The notes beneath the pieces are model-generated. The model did no database searches. It was given only the letters and a program-made list of their open reading frames with translations, and was not told the DNA's origin. A stretch of DNA of 64,000 nucleotides from Pegoplata infirma (Eukaryota; Arthropoda; Insecta; Diptera; Anthomyiidae). The DNA lies in assembly GCA_963921195.1 (NCBI GenBank), contig OY992538.1, positions 80,748,093-80,812,092 of the forward strand, written 5' to 3'. Shown piece after piece: positions 43,866 to 55,368 of this stretch; position 1 is the stretch's first letter, and each line of letters opens with the position of its first letter. Position numbers and translations under genes: made by a program.

Positions 43866-46475
43866 TTATACCCACCACTCTAGTGATAGTGGTGGAGGGT
43901 ATAATAGGTTGTATGGATAGCCCTATATGGAGCTAAGTAGGGTTACCATTTGCATTTTGAGAAAAAGAGGACGTCAACCTCAAAAAAGGAGGACATTTGA
44001 CCCAAAAAAGAGGACAATTTTTTTTAATAAAATAATTTAAGAAAAGTCAACAACGCAATACAATATGCAAAAAAATTATTTTTATTAAGAAATCAATTTT
44101 TTCCACTAAAAAAAATATATTTCCAATTATATATTAATATTTTGGAAATATTCATTCAATTATGTTTCGGAAATATCTATTTATAATTAAAAAAATTTAA
44201 GTTATATTTAAAAAATTTCTAAATATAAGTAAAAAAAGATCAATGTTTATCAGAGTTTTGAATTTTTAAAATGCTTTTCAGAAAATTCTATTTGTTTTTC
44301 AAAAATTTCTATTTTCATTTAAAAATATTCTTAATAATTTTAAGAAAAAATTTCCATTTTGATTTAAAAATTATGTAAATGTTTTTAAAAAAATTTCATT
44401 TGTATATAAAAATTTTCTAAAAAAAATTTTAAAAATTTTAAAATACAAATGGAAATTTTTGATAAATACTTAATTGGAATTTTCAGAAAAGCATTTAGAA
44501 AATTTGTAAATATATTTCCATTTATTTTTTGAAGTACAATTGGAAATTTATGAAATGGAATTTTTAAAAAGCATTTTTAAAATTTTAAAATACAAATGGA
44601 AACTTTTGAAATACAATTGGAAATTTCAGAAATACAATTTTTGGAAATTCAAAAGGAATTTGCATAAAATTATTTAGAAAATTTTGAAATGGAAATTTTT
44701 GATACACAAATTTTTTTTTGGAGAGCAAACTTTAAGACACAAAACAGCTGATAATAAGTGATGCCAACGTAGTATTTTTCGCACTACATAAATTACTTTT
44801 CCGAGTTTTGAAGTGTTTTTTTATCTTTGTGTGCGTTTTGCTCTCAAAATGTTGACATTACTGCTGGTAAGCGAAAATACAGCGATGCCAATAATTCAAA
44901 CCTCAAGAAGTAATAAAAAAATGTATTGGGAAAAGTGCAAAAAGTAGGACAACCCCAGACACTTTCTAAAAAAGTAGTAGGACTGCCCCGGACGCCCTAA
45001 AAAAGAGACGGTGTCCGGTGAAATGAGGACGGATGGCAACCCTAAGCTAAGAAAATTATGTTTTTGGTTTTTAAATTTTTGAAAAAATGGGCTTCGGAGG
45101 CGTGGTCAAATATTGAGAAAGTGATCAAATTTGTGTCGAGTTACCTTGATTAAATATTTATCAAATTAAAACGGAATGCATCACAATCTCCAAAATTTTC
45201 ATTAATGTACAGTTTCGTGTGGGCATTCGATTAAATTTTTTTATTTTGGGAAATAACTGAATTTTTATTTAGTTCGGTTTGAGTCCATATTAATTATTTC
45301 TGAGAAATAATAATTGTTGTACAATGAGAAAATCTGAAAAAAATCAAGTGACAACACAGCTAACAATAAGTGGAGATGCCACCCTTCCATCATCAGCACT
45401 CCTTCGATTGCCACACACTTAATGTGTGTCAGATTAAAATTAGCCATTTAAATGAAACTTTTGAAGAAATTAAGAATTGGAATTACTCCTCTTTGTGTTG
45501 AATAACACGTATTCACCATCAATTCGTGTTGTATTCATTTGGCAGAAACTTAATCCATCTTAACTTTTAACAGAGTTGTATTTTTTCCATTGTTAACCCT
45601 TAGTAGGACTTTTCAAGTCTTGAAAAATGTCCGTTAGGTTTGAATTTTTGTTTCATATTTCTAATTCTTAGAAATATTACTAAATTGCAATGTACCTTAT
45701 GAGTTATTTTGGGAAATTTTTAGAACCGGTTCTGAAATTTTTCATTTTTTTTTAAAAAAGTCAATTTATCAAAAATACGGCCATTTTTTTTTTTCAATTA
45801 TTTTAAAGTTTGGATGTTTGTTTATCCGCACAACAAAAATTCATACATGTGTTTTTCGTTTTTTTTTTTTTTTGAGAAAATCGCGTTTGAATATTAAATT
45901 TCATAACAATTTTGTAATTTGCTTGTATTTTGTTGTTTCAACATGGCGGATGAATATTAAATATTTATATAAATGTTATTCATACGCTACGTTGAAATAA
46001 GAAAATGCAAGTAAATAACAAAATTGTTATGAAATTTAATATTCAAATGCGATTTTCTCGAAAAAACGAAAAACACGTGTCTGAATTTTTTTGTGTGGAT
46101 CGAAAAACATCTAAACTTTTAAAATTTAAAAAAAAGTGGCCGGATTTCTGATTTTTGATAACTTATTTAAAAAATGGAAAATTTCAGAACCGGTGCTAAA
46201 AATTATCCAAAAAAATTTTTTAATCGATTGCCCATACAAAACTATATAAGAATGTATATTTTTTGAGGTTGTAGTGCATTGCGTTTTAATTTGATAAATA
46301 TTTGTTCAAGGCAACTCGACACAAATTTGACAATTTTTCCAATATTTGACCACGCCTCCTAAGCCCAGTTTTTGAAAAATTGAAAAACCAAAAACGCAAT
46401 TTTTTTAGTTCCATATAGGGCTATCTTTACAACCTATTTTGAAATCGGTAGACATGTTTTTTCGCTGGACATTTG
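43866..46475. repeat. Palindromic (fold-back) element with a hAT in its left arm
   Basis: The left arm (43898-43937, continuing 45045-45950) pairs with the right arm (45985-46440): 'ggaggcgtggtcaaatatt' (45098) against 'aatatttgaccacgcctcc' (46340), 'ttagaaccggttctgaaatt' against 'aatttcagaaccggtgct', and 'gcgtttgaatattaaatttc' against its complement. The ends carry 'cccaccactctagtgatagt'. The right arm lacks the hAT and so shows the empty site. No coding sequence. Confidence 0.75.
43938..45044. mobile_element. hAT-type element, ~1.1 kb, TAGGGTTRCCAT ends
   Basis: Ends 'tagggttaccatttg' and 'ggatggcaaccc(ta)', with the 7-bp direct repeat AGCTAAG at 43931-43937 and 45045-45051 (eight bases with one mismatch if the border is moved by one). 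The other arm of the host palindrome (about 46405-46430) reads across this point without the insert. Subterminal 'aaaagaggac' copies and their complements flank the interior. It shares its end sequence with the element at 18357 but not its subterminal motif. The interior is low-complexity 'ggaaatttttgaaatacaa'-type repeats. Confidence 0.75.
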
Positions 46476-46489
46476 GTGTGGAATGACTC

Positions 46490-47155
46490 ATATATAAGTT
46501 TGTCATTCCGTTTATAATACTTCGAAATATTAGTCTAGGCCCCCATAAAGTATATATATTCATGATCCTCGATCGATTATAAAACGATCTAGCGATGTCC
46601 GTCCGCCTGTCTGTCTGTTGAAAACACGCTAACTTTTAAAAGACTTTACGGAGACTTCTGAAGTTTGGCATATATGTTGGTCATTTACTTGGTCAGTTTG
46701 GTAATGCAATTCAGCAAAATCGGACGAGTGGTTCAAAAGTTATAAGCAAAAGAGTGAATTTCAGCAAGGGTTTTTGCGAATTTACGAGATTAAAAACACG
46801 CTAAATTTTGAAAGACAATTCTGAGAGTGCTGAAGCTTGGCGTATATATTTTTCATTCCCCTGGTCTGTATTGAATTTTTAGCCAAATCGGTCCAGTGGT
46901 TCAAAAGTTATTAGCAAAACCGAAAATTTCAGATTGATTTCACCTTAAATTCACGTGTTGAAAAAAACCGATCTTTAAATAACAACTTCAAAAACATTGG
47001 TAAGCCACAAAATTACTTTACAAAGTATTTTTGTCACTCAAAAATATTTTTACACTAAAAAACAAGTCGAAAAGTTAAATTCGACTTGGCCTAATCTATG
47101 AATACATTATGAAGGCCCTTTTTAAGTGATAGTCAATTTTCTAACGTGAAAAAAT
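46490..47155 (+). repeat. GTCC-family repeat, copy 2
   Basis: 'gtttgtcattccgtttataa', 'atgatcctcgatcgatta', 'atgtccgtccgcctgtctgt' and duplicated 'aaaatcggacgagtggttca'/'aaatcggtccagtggttca' blocks, ending in 'aacaagtcgaaaagttaaat'. It parallels 42625-43270. Confidence 0.7.
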
Positions 47156-48400
47156 AACATTTTGATTAAAAATATTTTTTTTTATTGTAATATTCCAATC
47201 TTAAAATCATTTCTACTGCTCCAATGGTGCGTCATAGAGGGGTCATTTATAAGACTGACCCCCATTAATTTTTATGTCTTAACATTTCTTTGGAACAAAC
47301 TAATACCCTATCTCCAATTTTTAAGGGGGCTCCCACACAAAACGGCATTTTTTAAAATTTCCTCCAACTGCTCTAACTGCCCTAATAATGCCCTTAGGGC
47401 AACAAAATGTATGACCGACCCACAATATTTTTTTAGTCCAAACATTTTCTCTGAACACACTCTATCTCTAACTGTTAAGGCGGTCCGCATACAATTTTTT
47501 TTTATTTTTTGTAAATTTTTTTTTATTTAATCAGCTTCTACCGGTCCAATTGTGCGTCCGAGAGGGGTCATTAGTGAGACCAACCCCCATTTATTTTTAC
47601 CCTCCAAAATTTTTGTAAAACATACCTACGCCCTATCTCCACTACCTAAGTAGGCTCCCATACAAATAATAGTTGGAGCAAATTTTATAAAAATGTAATT
47701 TTGAATCGAAGCCTACTTAGCGAGTGGTGATAGAGCTGTGGTATGTTTTACAAAAATGTTTGAGTGTAAAAATAAATGGGGGTCGGTCTCAATAATGACC
47801 CCTCTCGGACGCACCATTGGACCGGTAGAAGCTGATTAAATAAAACAAATGTTCAAAAAATAAAAAAAATTGTATGGGGACCGCCATAACAATTAGAGAT
47901 AGAGGGTAGGTTTGTTCAGAGAAAATGTTTGGACTAAAAAAATATTGTGGGTCGGTTATACATTTTGTTGCTCTAAGGGCACTATTAGGGCAGTTAGAGC
48001 GGTTTGAGCAAATTTAAAAAAATGCCGTTTTGTGTGGGAGCCCCCTTATAAATTGGGGATAGGGTATTAGTTTGTTCCAAAGAAATCTTAAGACGTAAAA
48101 ATTAATGGGGGTCGGTCTTATAAATGACCCCTCTATGACGCACCATTGGAGCACTAGAAATGATTTTAAGATTGAAAAATTACAATAAATTTTTTTCTAA
48201 AAATTTTAAAAAATAGTAATAATTATTATCCCACGATCCTCCTGGGCAAAAAATTTGTAGAATCGATAGAGGTTTTACACAAAAAAATTTCCAAAAAATC
48301 TAAGAGTACAAACATTTTCAAAAATGAGATTTAAATTTAAAAACTTAAAAATCGCATACTAGAGCGCTTTTAAACATTTTTTTTAGGATTTGTTTTTAAA
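47156..48400. repeat. Fold-back relative of 40712-42624, part left of the RTE insertion
   Basis: The left arm is truncated at about 47156 and the arms meet near 47660-47690 ('cccatacaaataatagttgg'). The right arm follows the 41705-42400 sequence to 'gatttgtttttaaa', where the RTE element begins. The 122-residue plus-strand ORF (47162-47530) is repeat DNA. Confidence 0.75.
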
Positions 48401-48420
48401 ATATATATATATGATTTCCT

Positions 48421-51399
48421 TTAACTCCTACTGGAGCATAGGGCGTCCACTACGGCTGACTTCCAACGAACACGGTTTTGTGCAAGATTTCTAAGTTGAC
48501 TCCAGCTCAAATTTAGAGACCTCATTTCATCCTCTGTAGATCTTCTCCAGGTTATACGAGGTCGACCGACTCCACGATTCACGTTATTGAAGGGGTTCCA
48601 TTGTAAGGCATGCTTCGCTATGTTGTTATCATCCCTTCTCAACGTATGGCCAATCCAGTTCCACTTTCTACGTCTTATTTCAATGGCAATTTCAACTTGA
48701 TTAGTTCTTCGTAGTAATTCGTCGTTTGAAATTGTTCTTGGCCAAAATATGCGAAGAATACGTCTCAGACAGCGATTAACAAATATTTGTAGGCGGTTGG
48801 TTAGCTGAACTGTTACCTTCCATGTATTACATGCATATAATAAAACTGATTTTACATTTGAATTAAAAATTCGTATTTTAGTGCGAAGGCTTATATTATT
48901 GTTTTGCCACAATGGAGCTAATAACCCGAAAGCTGCTCTTGCCTTTTTTATTCTGTTATCAACATCAAGATCACTTCCTCCATCGACAGATACGGTGCTA
49001 CCCAGGTAGCAAAAGTTGTTAACTTGCTCATAACACAAGTCATTAGTAGGAATGTCACTGCATGAGCTTAGCAGTTTTGTTTTAGGGATATTTATACGTA
49101 GACCCGCAGGTGTTGATGCTTGGGATATAGATTCCGCCATATAAAGAACGTTGTTGATGCTATTCGAAAGGAGGCAGATGTCATCAGCATATGCTAGGTG
49201 GCTCAAGTGACTCCCATTGAGCTTCCATCTTATGCCACTACAACGTCTATTATTTTGAAGTGCTGCGCTTAACACGTCACCCATAACGATTAGAAAAAGA
49301 ATTGGTGATAAGATACAGCCCTGCCTAACTCCACTTTGTACAGCAAAGGGGTCCGATAGACGGCCTTTGTGAAGAACGTAGCAATTAGCATTGCTGTAGC
49401 TAGCTTTTATCATTGCAATGATTTTGGGTGGAATTCCCCTGTTTCCCAGAGCAGACCAAATACGGTCACGGTTTACGCTATCGAAAGCTTTTTCGTAGTC
49501 TATGAATAATAGATGAATGTTAGACTTATATTCCGCAGATTGCTCAATAATAATTCTAAGCGTATTAATGTGGTCCACACAGGAAAACCCGCTGCGGAAA
49601 CCAGCTTGGAATTCACCAATAGTCGATTCAAGATGGTCTTTGATACGGAGTAATATAATTTTAGCTATGATCTTAGCAATAGCTGGGAGAACACATATAC
49701 CTCTCCAGTTATGACATTCCTTTAAGTTGCCCTTCTTGGGAAGTTTGATGATTATACCTTCTTTCCATTCCGTAGGAAACTCCTCCTGTTCCCACGCGGT
49801 GGTTATAATAGGCAGAAATATTTGCGCAGTAAGAGTTGGGTCGACTTTTAACAGTTCAACTGGTATCCCATCTATACCAGCAGCTTTACCAGACGGTAGT
49901 TGGCGGATAGCAGTAACAATCTCGTTTATAGATGGAGGGTCGGTTTTAATACGGGCACTCGGAATATGTGAATACGACACATTTGGTTGCGGGTTCTCAG
50001 AAAAGATGTTGTTGAGTACCGTGGAGAAATGCTCTCTCCATCGCCGTAGCTGTTCTTCGTCAGATATTAATAAAGACCCGTTGATATCTCTTACCGGATG
50101 TTCTGTGTGGTGGTCTTTATCTACAAGTTTTTTACTTATTTTGTAAAGGGTGCCGCAGTCGTTATTGTTAGCTGCTAGCTCGGCCTCGTCTGCTAAATCG
50201 TTAATGCATTTCCTTTTATCCTTTCGGACTAAGCGTTGAACTTCCTTCTTAAGAATCTTATACTTAGATTCTGTTTCCGTGTTTCCGTGTATTATTGCCT
50301 TTTTTGCTTCATTCCGTTCTTCTATCTTCCTCCAGGTATCTTCGCTCATCCATGTTGTTCTGCCTTTAGGTATAGGGCCGATAATGTTATTTGCGACGTT
50401 TTTAATTTTGTCTCTTATCGCGATCCATTGGTTGTCTACGGAAAGGACTGGGTTGTTGTTATTATTGAGGAAGAATTCATTGGCCATCTGGTCTCTAAAG
50501 CTATCTTTAATAGCGCTTATTTTTAGCCGGGCTAGATCTAGTTTTGGAGGACGAGTCCTGGGTCTTGCGGTTTGGATTGCTGCTGTGCACAGGCGGAGTT
50601 TCGCAATCACCAGACTGTGGTCTTTGGCAAAGCCGCAGTCTGCACCACGCTTTGAACGAACATCTAATAGACATTTTCTAAAGCGCCGGGAGATTGCAAT
50701 ATGGTCAATTTGATTTGATGTAGAAATTCTGTCCGTAGAGACCCATGTTACCTTGTGGCATGTCTTGTGTTCAAAAAGGGTACCTCCAATTACAAGTCTT
50801 CGGGAATTGCAGAAATCGATAAATCTTTCGCCGTTATCGTTTCGCAAGCCAATCCCATGTTTACCCATGACATGTTCAATAGACTGGTTGTCACTACCCA
50901 CTTTTGCGTTAAGGTCACCCATTGTAAGAAAGATGTCCCCACGAGGAAGTGAGTCATACACAGCATTAAGTTGACTGTAAAAATCATCCTTTTCGTCTTC
51001 GGTTGCTGATTCTGTTGGCGCGTAGCATTGAATAATTGATATGTTTCTCACCTTGGAGCGAAATCTGACCCACATAAGGCGATCAGATATGGGTTTCCAA
51101 TCAATTACACACTTTCGAGCTTCTGGTGATAGTAAAATACCAACTCCGGCCTCTCGTTTGCTACCAATATCTTTTCCGGAGTACAGCAGAATTGAGTTGT
51201 TTGTTGGGGATCTATATTCACCGGCTCCGTTCCACCGAACCTCACTTAGACCCAAAATTTTTAATTTATATCGCTGGAATTCTCTTTCAAGTTGCAGAAA
51301 ACGTGAATTCATGTTGGAGCTTATACCATCTTTGTCATTTAAGGTTTTGATGTTCCAAAATCCAATCGTAGTCATTATACCATAGCCAAAAGTCGTCAT
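48421..51399 (-). CDS. RTE endonuclease-reverse transcriptase, intact ORF (992 aa)
   Basis: The protein makes the target nick and copies the element RNA at the nick. Residues 11-270 form an APE-type endonuclease: E53 in LSEVRW, D162 in GDLNAKVG, D232 in NQIDHI and D260-H261 in KDHSLV, where the family usually has SDH. Residues about 505-780 form the reverse transcriptase: GIDGIPVE (508-515), FQAGFRSG, FIDYEKAFDS with D634, SGVRQGCILSP, and the YADD box at 737-740. The C-terminal region has the WIGHTLRRDD (914-923) and GRPRITWRRS motifs common in RTE. No stop or frameshift interrupts it, and all catalytic residues seen are kept. A second Met at residue 9 may be the true start; the frame is open about 25 codons further upstream but without ATG. 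Plus-strand ORFs in the same interval are shadows. Length and motifs fit RTE ORF2. Confidence 0.95.
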   Translation of the reverse strand: MTTFGYGIMTTIGFWNIKTLNDKDGISSNMNSRFLQLEREFQRYKLKILGLSEVRWNGAGEYRSPTNNSILLYSGKDIGSKREAGVGILLSPEARKCVIDWKPISDRLMWVRFRSKVRNISIIQCYAPTESATEDEKDDFYSQLNAVYDSLPRGDIFLTMGDLNAKVGSDNQSIEHVMGKHGIGLRNDNGERFIDFCNSRRLVIGGTLFEHKTCHKVTWVSTDRISTSNQIDHIAISRRFRKCLLDVRSKRGADCGFAKDHSLVIAKLRLCTAAIQTARPRTRPPKLDLARLKISAIKDSFRDQMANEFFLNNNNNPVLSVDNQWIAIRDKIKNVANNIIGPIPKGRTTWMSEDTWRKIEERNEAKKAIIHGNTETESKYKILKKEVQRLVRKDKRKCINDLADEAELAANNNDCGTLYKISKKLVDKDHHTEHPVRDINGSLLISDEEQLRRWREHFSTVLNNIFSENPQPNVSYSHIPSARIKTDPPSINEIVTAIRQLPSGKAAGIDGIPVELLKVDPTLTAQIFLPIITTAWEQEEFPTEWKEGIIIKLPKKGNLKECHNWRGICVLPAIAKIIAKIILLRIKDHLESTIGEFQAGFRSGFSCVDHINTLRIIIEQSAEYKSNIHLLFIDYEKAFDSVNRDRIWSALGNRGIPPKIIAMIKASYSNANCYVLHKGRLSDPFAVQSGVRQGCILSPILFLIVMGDVLSAALQNNRRCSGIRWKLNGSHLSHLAYADDICLLSNSINNVLYMAESISQASTPAGLRINIPKTKLLSSCSDIPTNDLCYEQVNNFCYLGSTVSVDGGSDLDVDNRIKKARAAFGLLAPLWQNNNISLRTKIRIFNSNVKSVLLYACNTWKVTVQLTNRLQIFVNRCLRRILRIFWPRTISNDELLRRTNQVEIAIEIRRRKWNWIGHTLRRDDNNIAKHALQWNPFNNVNRGVGRPRITWRRSTEDEMRSLNLSWSQLRNLAQNRVRWKSAVVDALCSSRS

Positions 51400-51820
51400 C
51401 AGTTGTTTTCGGTTTCGTTTACATTTCTTGGACGATTCGTTAGCAATTTTAAATTTGGTCGCGTAGGTTGCTAGCCTTCACTTCCTAGTTTGGTGATAGG
51501 GCTGCTATCTAAGCACCCAAACGTGCTGTTTTTCGGAGCCAGCGTTTCAGAGATACCTGTGTTCGCATATCTCCTAGTTCCTGAGACGCACAGTGGCCAT
51601 TCAGGGTTGACTGACACTCCTAATGTGGCAGCAGAATTTCCTCCGTGCTGATGTGAAGGTTATACCGCCTAAGATCGGTCGACAGGGCCTCGTTTGTAAT
51701 TAAAACAGGGGACACCAAGTCCTTTCTGGACAGAGGGTGAGGTTGTCATTTGAAAAGGATTGGCTATGTTAACAAAAAGATAAACTGTTTGCTTACGCAT
51801 CACTTTCCCATTTGTCCCAA
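51400..51820 (-). other. 5' leader of the RTE element
   Basis: Contains a minus-strand open stretch ending at 51669 (NPFQMTTSPSVQKGLG then VPCFNYKRGPVDRS) that reads in from the flanking host repeat. RTE elements sometimes have a small ORF1, but nothing here matches a known one, so it is left as leader. An internal promoter would be expected here but cannot be seen. Confidence 0.5.
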
Positions 51821-52083
51821 AAAAGTACGCAAAAAAACAAAATTTTTGAAAAAAAAATTTTAAATTTGGACCATTATTGAAGAAGTTATGAGTAAAAGAA
51901 GTTTGAGTACAGGAACAAACTACCAATTTTTAAAAATTCGATATCTTTTGAACGGGTCATCAAAAAAATCTGAAAAGTTACCACGAAGGAGTTTTCGAAG
52001 GGTTCTAAAAACTGTAAATAAATTGGGAAAATCTAAAAAAAAAAAAAATTTCAAAGTGTCCGATTTCACATGGAATGCCCCAT
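51821..52083. repeat. Fold-back relative of 40712-42624, part right of the RTE insertion
   Basis: Continues the right arm ('ggaccattattgaagaagtt', 'cgatatcttttgaacgggtc') to 'cacatggaatgcccc', the same end as at 42624. ORFs on both strands here are by-products. Confidence 0.8.
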
Positions 52084-53849
52084 TTTTTTTTTTATTCTTT
52101 TTTGGGTCAATACCTTGGACGAAATGGGTGTTTAAAAAGCGTTTTTTGACAATATTGACTTGTAGACAGTTCTTTAACATTTTTGTGCTCAAAAATCCGT
52201 AAGTCGTACGAAAAAACTTGTAAAAAAACAGTATTGTTTATAAAATTATGAGGATTCAAAATTCATAATTTTTTTTTTTTTTTAAATTTTAATAAAAAAT
52301 TTTGATAACCATATTTGATTGAATGTCCTTTTTTGCTGGGAAGGACACCATGGATTTCCAAAAATAAAATTTTGTATTAAAGCTTAGAATGTCCTTTTAA
52401 CGCTATTCAAATTTTAGAGAGGTGGTTTTTCGTATTGTTGAGCAATAAATTTTCAAAGTTTGTTAGCCAAATATTTGATTTTTTTCAAAATTTTGGCAAA
52501 AAATCAAAAATTTAGCTATATCACCAACTTTGAAAATTTATTGTTAACCAACACGAAAAAATAACTCCCTGAAATTTTAACCGTGTTTAAAGGACATTCT
52601 AAACTTAAATAAAAAATTTTTGTTTTGGAAATCCATGGTGTGCTTGACAGAAGAAAAGGACATTCCAATATTATTTTCAAATTTTTTTTTAAAAATTTTT
52701 TTTTAATTTTTTGGTTTCTAAACTTTAAATCTTCATAATTTTTTAAAAAATATTGTCATTGAAAGTTTTTCCATACAACTTACGGTTTTCGAGTAAAAAA
52801 ACACAATAGAACTGTCTAAAGCCAACTCTTTGATTTTTTGCCAAAATTAAAAAAAAACACATATATGGCTCTCTAACAAACTTTGAAAATTTATTGCCCA
52901 ACTCATGGACGTATACAGGGGGTGGGCACAGGGGGCACGTGCCCCGCCTTTTCGATTTGAAAATTTTTAAAAATTAATACACTGCAACGCATTGCACAAA
53001 AAAATACACAGGAATCAAAATATTTTGCTTTTTAAAGAAAAGATTTTAGTTTTTTTATAAAAGCTCAAGAGGGTAGGTAATCTTATTTCATTTCTAAAAA
53101 GCCATCAATATCGAAATATCTGTAAAATATGTTTAAGAAACACATAAAATGGTTTTATCTAATAAAAATTATGCATGAGGATAATAGAAAAAAAGTCTTA
53201 AAAAGTGTCAACAAAAATTTAAAACTACAAGATTTTAAGATTAAATTGTGAGATTCTGAAATATTATATCTATTGGAGGTTCTCAGATTCTGAAAACATT
53301 TTTTAGAAACATTTTCAGATTCTAATACATTTTTTCGTCAGGAAAATTGTTTTATTTTTGGAAATTTTTTTTTATTGAAAAATTGTTAGATCCTGAAACA
53401 TTTTATCTATAGAAAATTTTGAAATTCTTAGTATTTTTTTTATAGACAAACTATCAGATTCCAAACTATATTTTCCATAGTAAAATTTTCATATTCTCAA
53501 ATATTTTTATACAAAAATATATCAGATTCTGAAAGAAATTTTATATAAAAACTTTTTAGTTGCTGATACTTTTTCTATCAAAAAAATCTTAAATTTTGAA
53601 TCTTTTTATAGCAAAATCATCAGCGCGATCACCAGACTTTTTACTAAATATGAATTTGGAATATCTACCCGAGTAAAAATAATTTAATATGATCTTATAT
53701 ATTTTTATATTGTCATATTATTTCATATATGATCATGTGTGACACTATGTCTTGTGAGATAAATTTATATAATAAATTTTGATGTGCGATTTGTTTAAGA
53801 TATCGCCATACATAACTATATGTTGTAACATCTGGTCCCATGCATCATT

Positions 53850-54295
53850 GCAAATTTCTAAGTGTTTTATATAAAATTGGATATGCCTCCATTATTTTTT
53901 AATTTTTTTCAGTTTTATCCAAAAACATATTTTTATCGCAAATATTTTCAAAGTGTTTCATATATAAAATTTCATATGACTACATTTTTCTTTATTTTTT
54001 CCAAGCACCACTTTTTTATCACGAATATTTTCTAAGTGTTTTATATAAAATTTTATATGACTCCATCTTTTAAATTTTTTCTAAGTTTTTTTCAAGGAAC
54101 ATTTATTTTTATCGCAAATATTTTCTAAGTGTTTTATATAAAATTTTATATGACTCCATTTTTTTAATTTTTTCTAAGTTTTTCCAAGGAAAATTTTTTT
54201 TTGAAAATATTTTCTAAGTGTTTTATATAAAATTTAACATGACTCCATTTTTTTAAATTTTTCTAAGTTTTTTTTTTCAAGAACAACTAATTTTT
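53850..54295. repeat. ~90-bp tandem repeat, five copies
   Basis: 'tttctaagtgttttatataa' recurs at about 53856, 54029, 54122 and 54216, with a diverged copy at about 53948. Each is followed by 'tatgactccattttt' or a variant and 'aattttttctaagttttt'. Confidence 0.8.
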
Positions 54296-54394
54296 ATTAT
54301 TTTAATTTTTCAACTTTTTATTAAAAAATAAAAAAAACATAAATTGTATAAATTTTAATATAATTGGATATAATTTTATATCATTGGATTAGAC

Positions 54395-55368
54395 CAATGA
54401 TTCTCAAATGGAGGGTCGCGACCTCCTAGGGGGTCGCGGAAGAGTTTCAGGGGGGTCGCGAATAATTTTGTTAAAACTGAAATTTTAGTAAATTTAAGAC
54501 ACATTTTTTTATTGTTGTGTTATAAAAATACACAAATACTTTTATTAAAGAACTAAATTATTTCCATCACTTAAGGTCCATCCGTAATCACTGTGCAGTT
54601 GTTAATGTCCCGGGATGCCCAACACTGTTTTGTGAAGTTTTTTGGCTGAGTCTGGGATCTGACAATTCGTTTTCTATTAATTTTCAAATTTTTCTAGTAC
54701 GTTAGGTTTTTGAGAAAATTAAAGGCAAGTTCACAAAAAAGTATTCTTGTGCATTTTTAAAAGCTTTGTTTGTGGTATTTTTGGATGCGTATGGCATCTG
54801 ACCAATTTTTTCGATTTACTTTTTAATTCCAAATCTGGATCCAAAAAACAGATCTAGATTCATGATCGAATAAAATTTCGATCAATACCAAACATTGGTA
54901 CATAATTTAAAAAAAAAAACAATCATTACTCAAAATTGGACTTAAAATTCTCTCTGTTTACCAAGCATTTCTTCATTTCTGATCAGGTTAAACTGGTATT
55001 TTTCTTTTATTTTCGGAAATAATAAATGGATGACTATAGTAATTTTCGATATAAAATGCTGTAGTTCGGGAACTGGTTTCCAAATTTTTGAGGAAATTGA
55101 GGTCATTGTTCACAAAATTGTGTTTTTTTTATTTTTTAAGAGTTTTTTTCGTAAAATGTTCGGTATGCGTCTGGGTACTGACTACACGTTTTGATTAATC
55201 TTTCAATGCTGCTTCTGAATTTGGCTTCCAAATTTTTCCATTACTTCAGGTTTAAAAAAAAATGAGAGCAAAGTTCACGTTAACAATTTATTTTTTTATG
55301 TGGGGGGATCGCGAAAAATTTTAAATATTGAAAAGGGGTAGCAAAGACAAAGTTAGTGAGAAGCTCTG
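54395..55368. mobile_element. hAT-type element, 974 bp, innermost of the nest
   Basis: Ends 'caatgattctcaaatgg' and 'gtgagaagctctg', with the exact 8-bp duplication GATTAGAC (54387-54394 and 55369-55376). The start 'ttctcaaatggagggtcgcg' and the later 'gggggatcgcgaaaaatttt' have the 'ggtcgcg' signature common to many hAT ends. No transposase is visible. Confidence 0.8.

Larger units (their letters stand above)
48401..51820 (-). mobile_element. RTE-clade non-LTR retrotransposon, apparently full length
   Basis: The borders come from comparison with the uninterrupted relative at 42364-42420. Left of the insert the host reads 'gatttgtttttaaa' and right of it 'aaaagtacgcaaaaaa', as in 'ttttttttaaagtacgtaaa'. 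Between them lie, in minus orientation, a ~420-bp 5' leader, one 992-codon ORF, about 20 bases of 3' UTR and an (AT)n tail at 48401-48412. A very short 3' UTR with a simple-repeat tail and no poly(A) is usual for RTE. The target duplication is A-rich and short (about three or four bases), so its exact length is ambiguous. Confidence 0.85.

Noticed and set aside
47162..47530. 122-residue plus-strand ORF as a host gene
   Set aside because: It lies in a fold-back repeat, its peptide recurs in the opposite orientation at 41896-42201, and it has no recognisable domain.
49517..51385. Several plus-strand ORFs of 65-144 residues opposite the reverse transcriptase
   Set aside because: They are antisense shadows of a long coding frame; none has a domain or its own context.
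51669..51926. 85-residue ORF as an RTE ORF1
   Set aside because: It begins in the flanking host repeat outside the element and has no ORF1-like feature.
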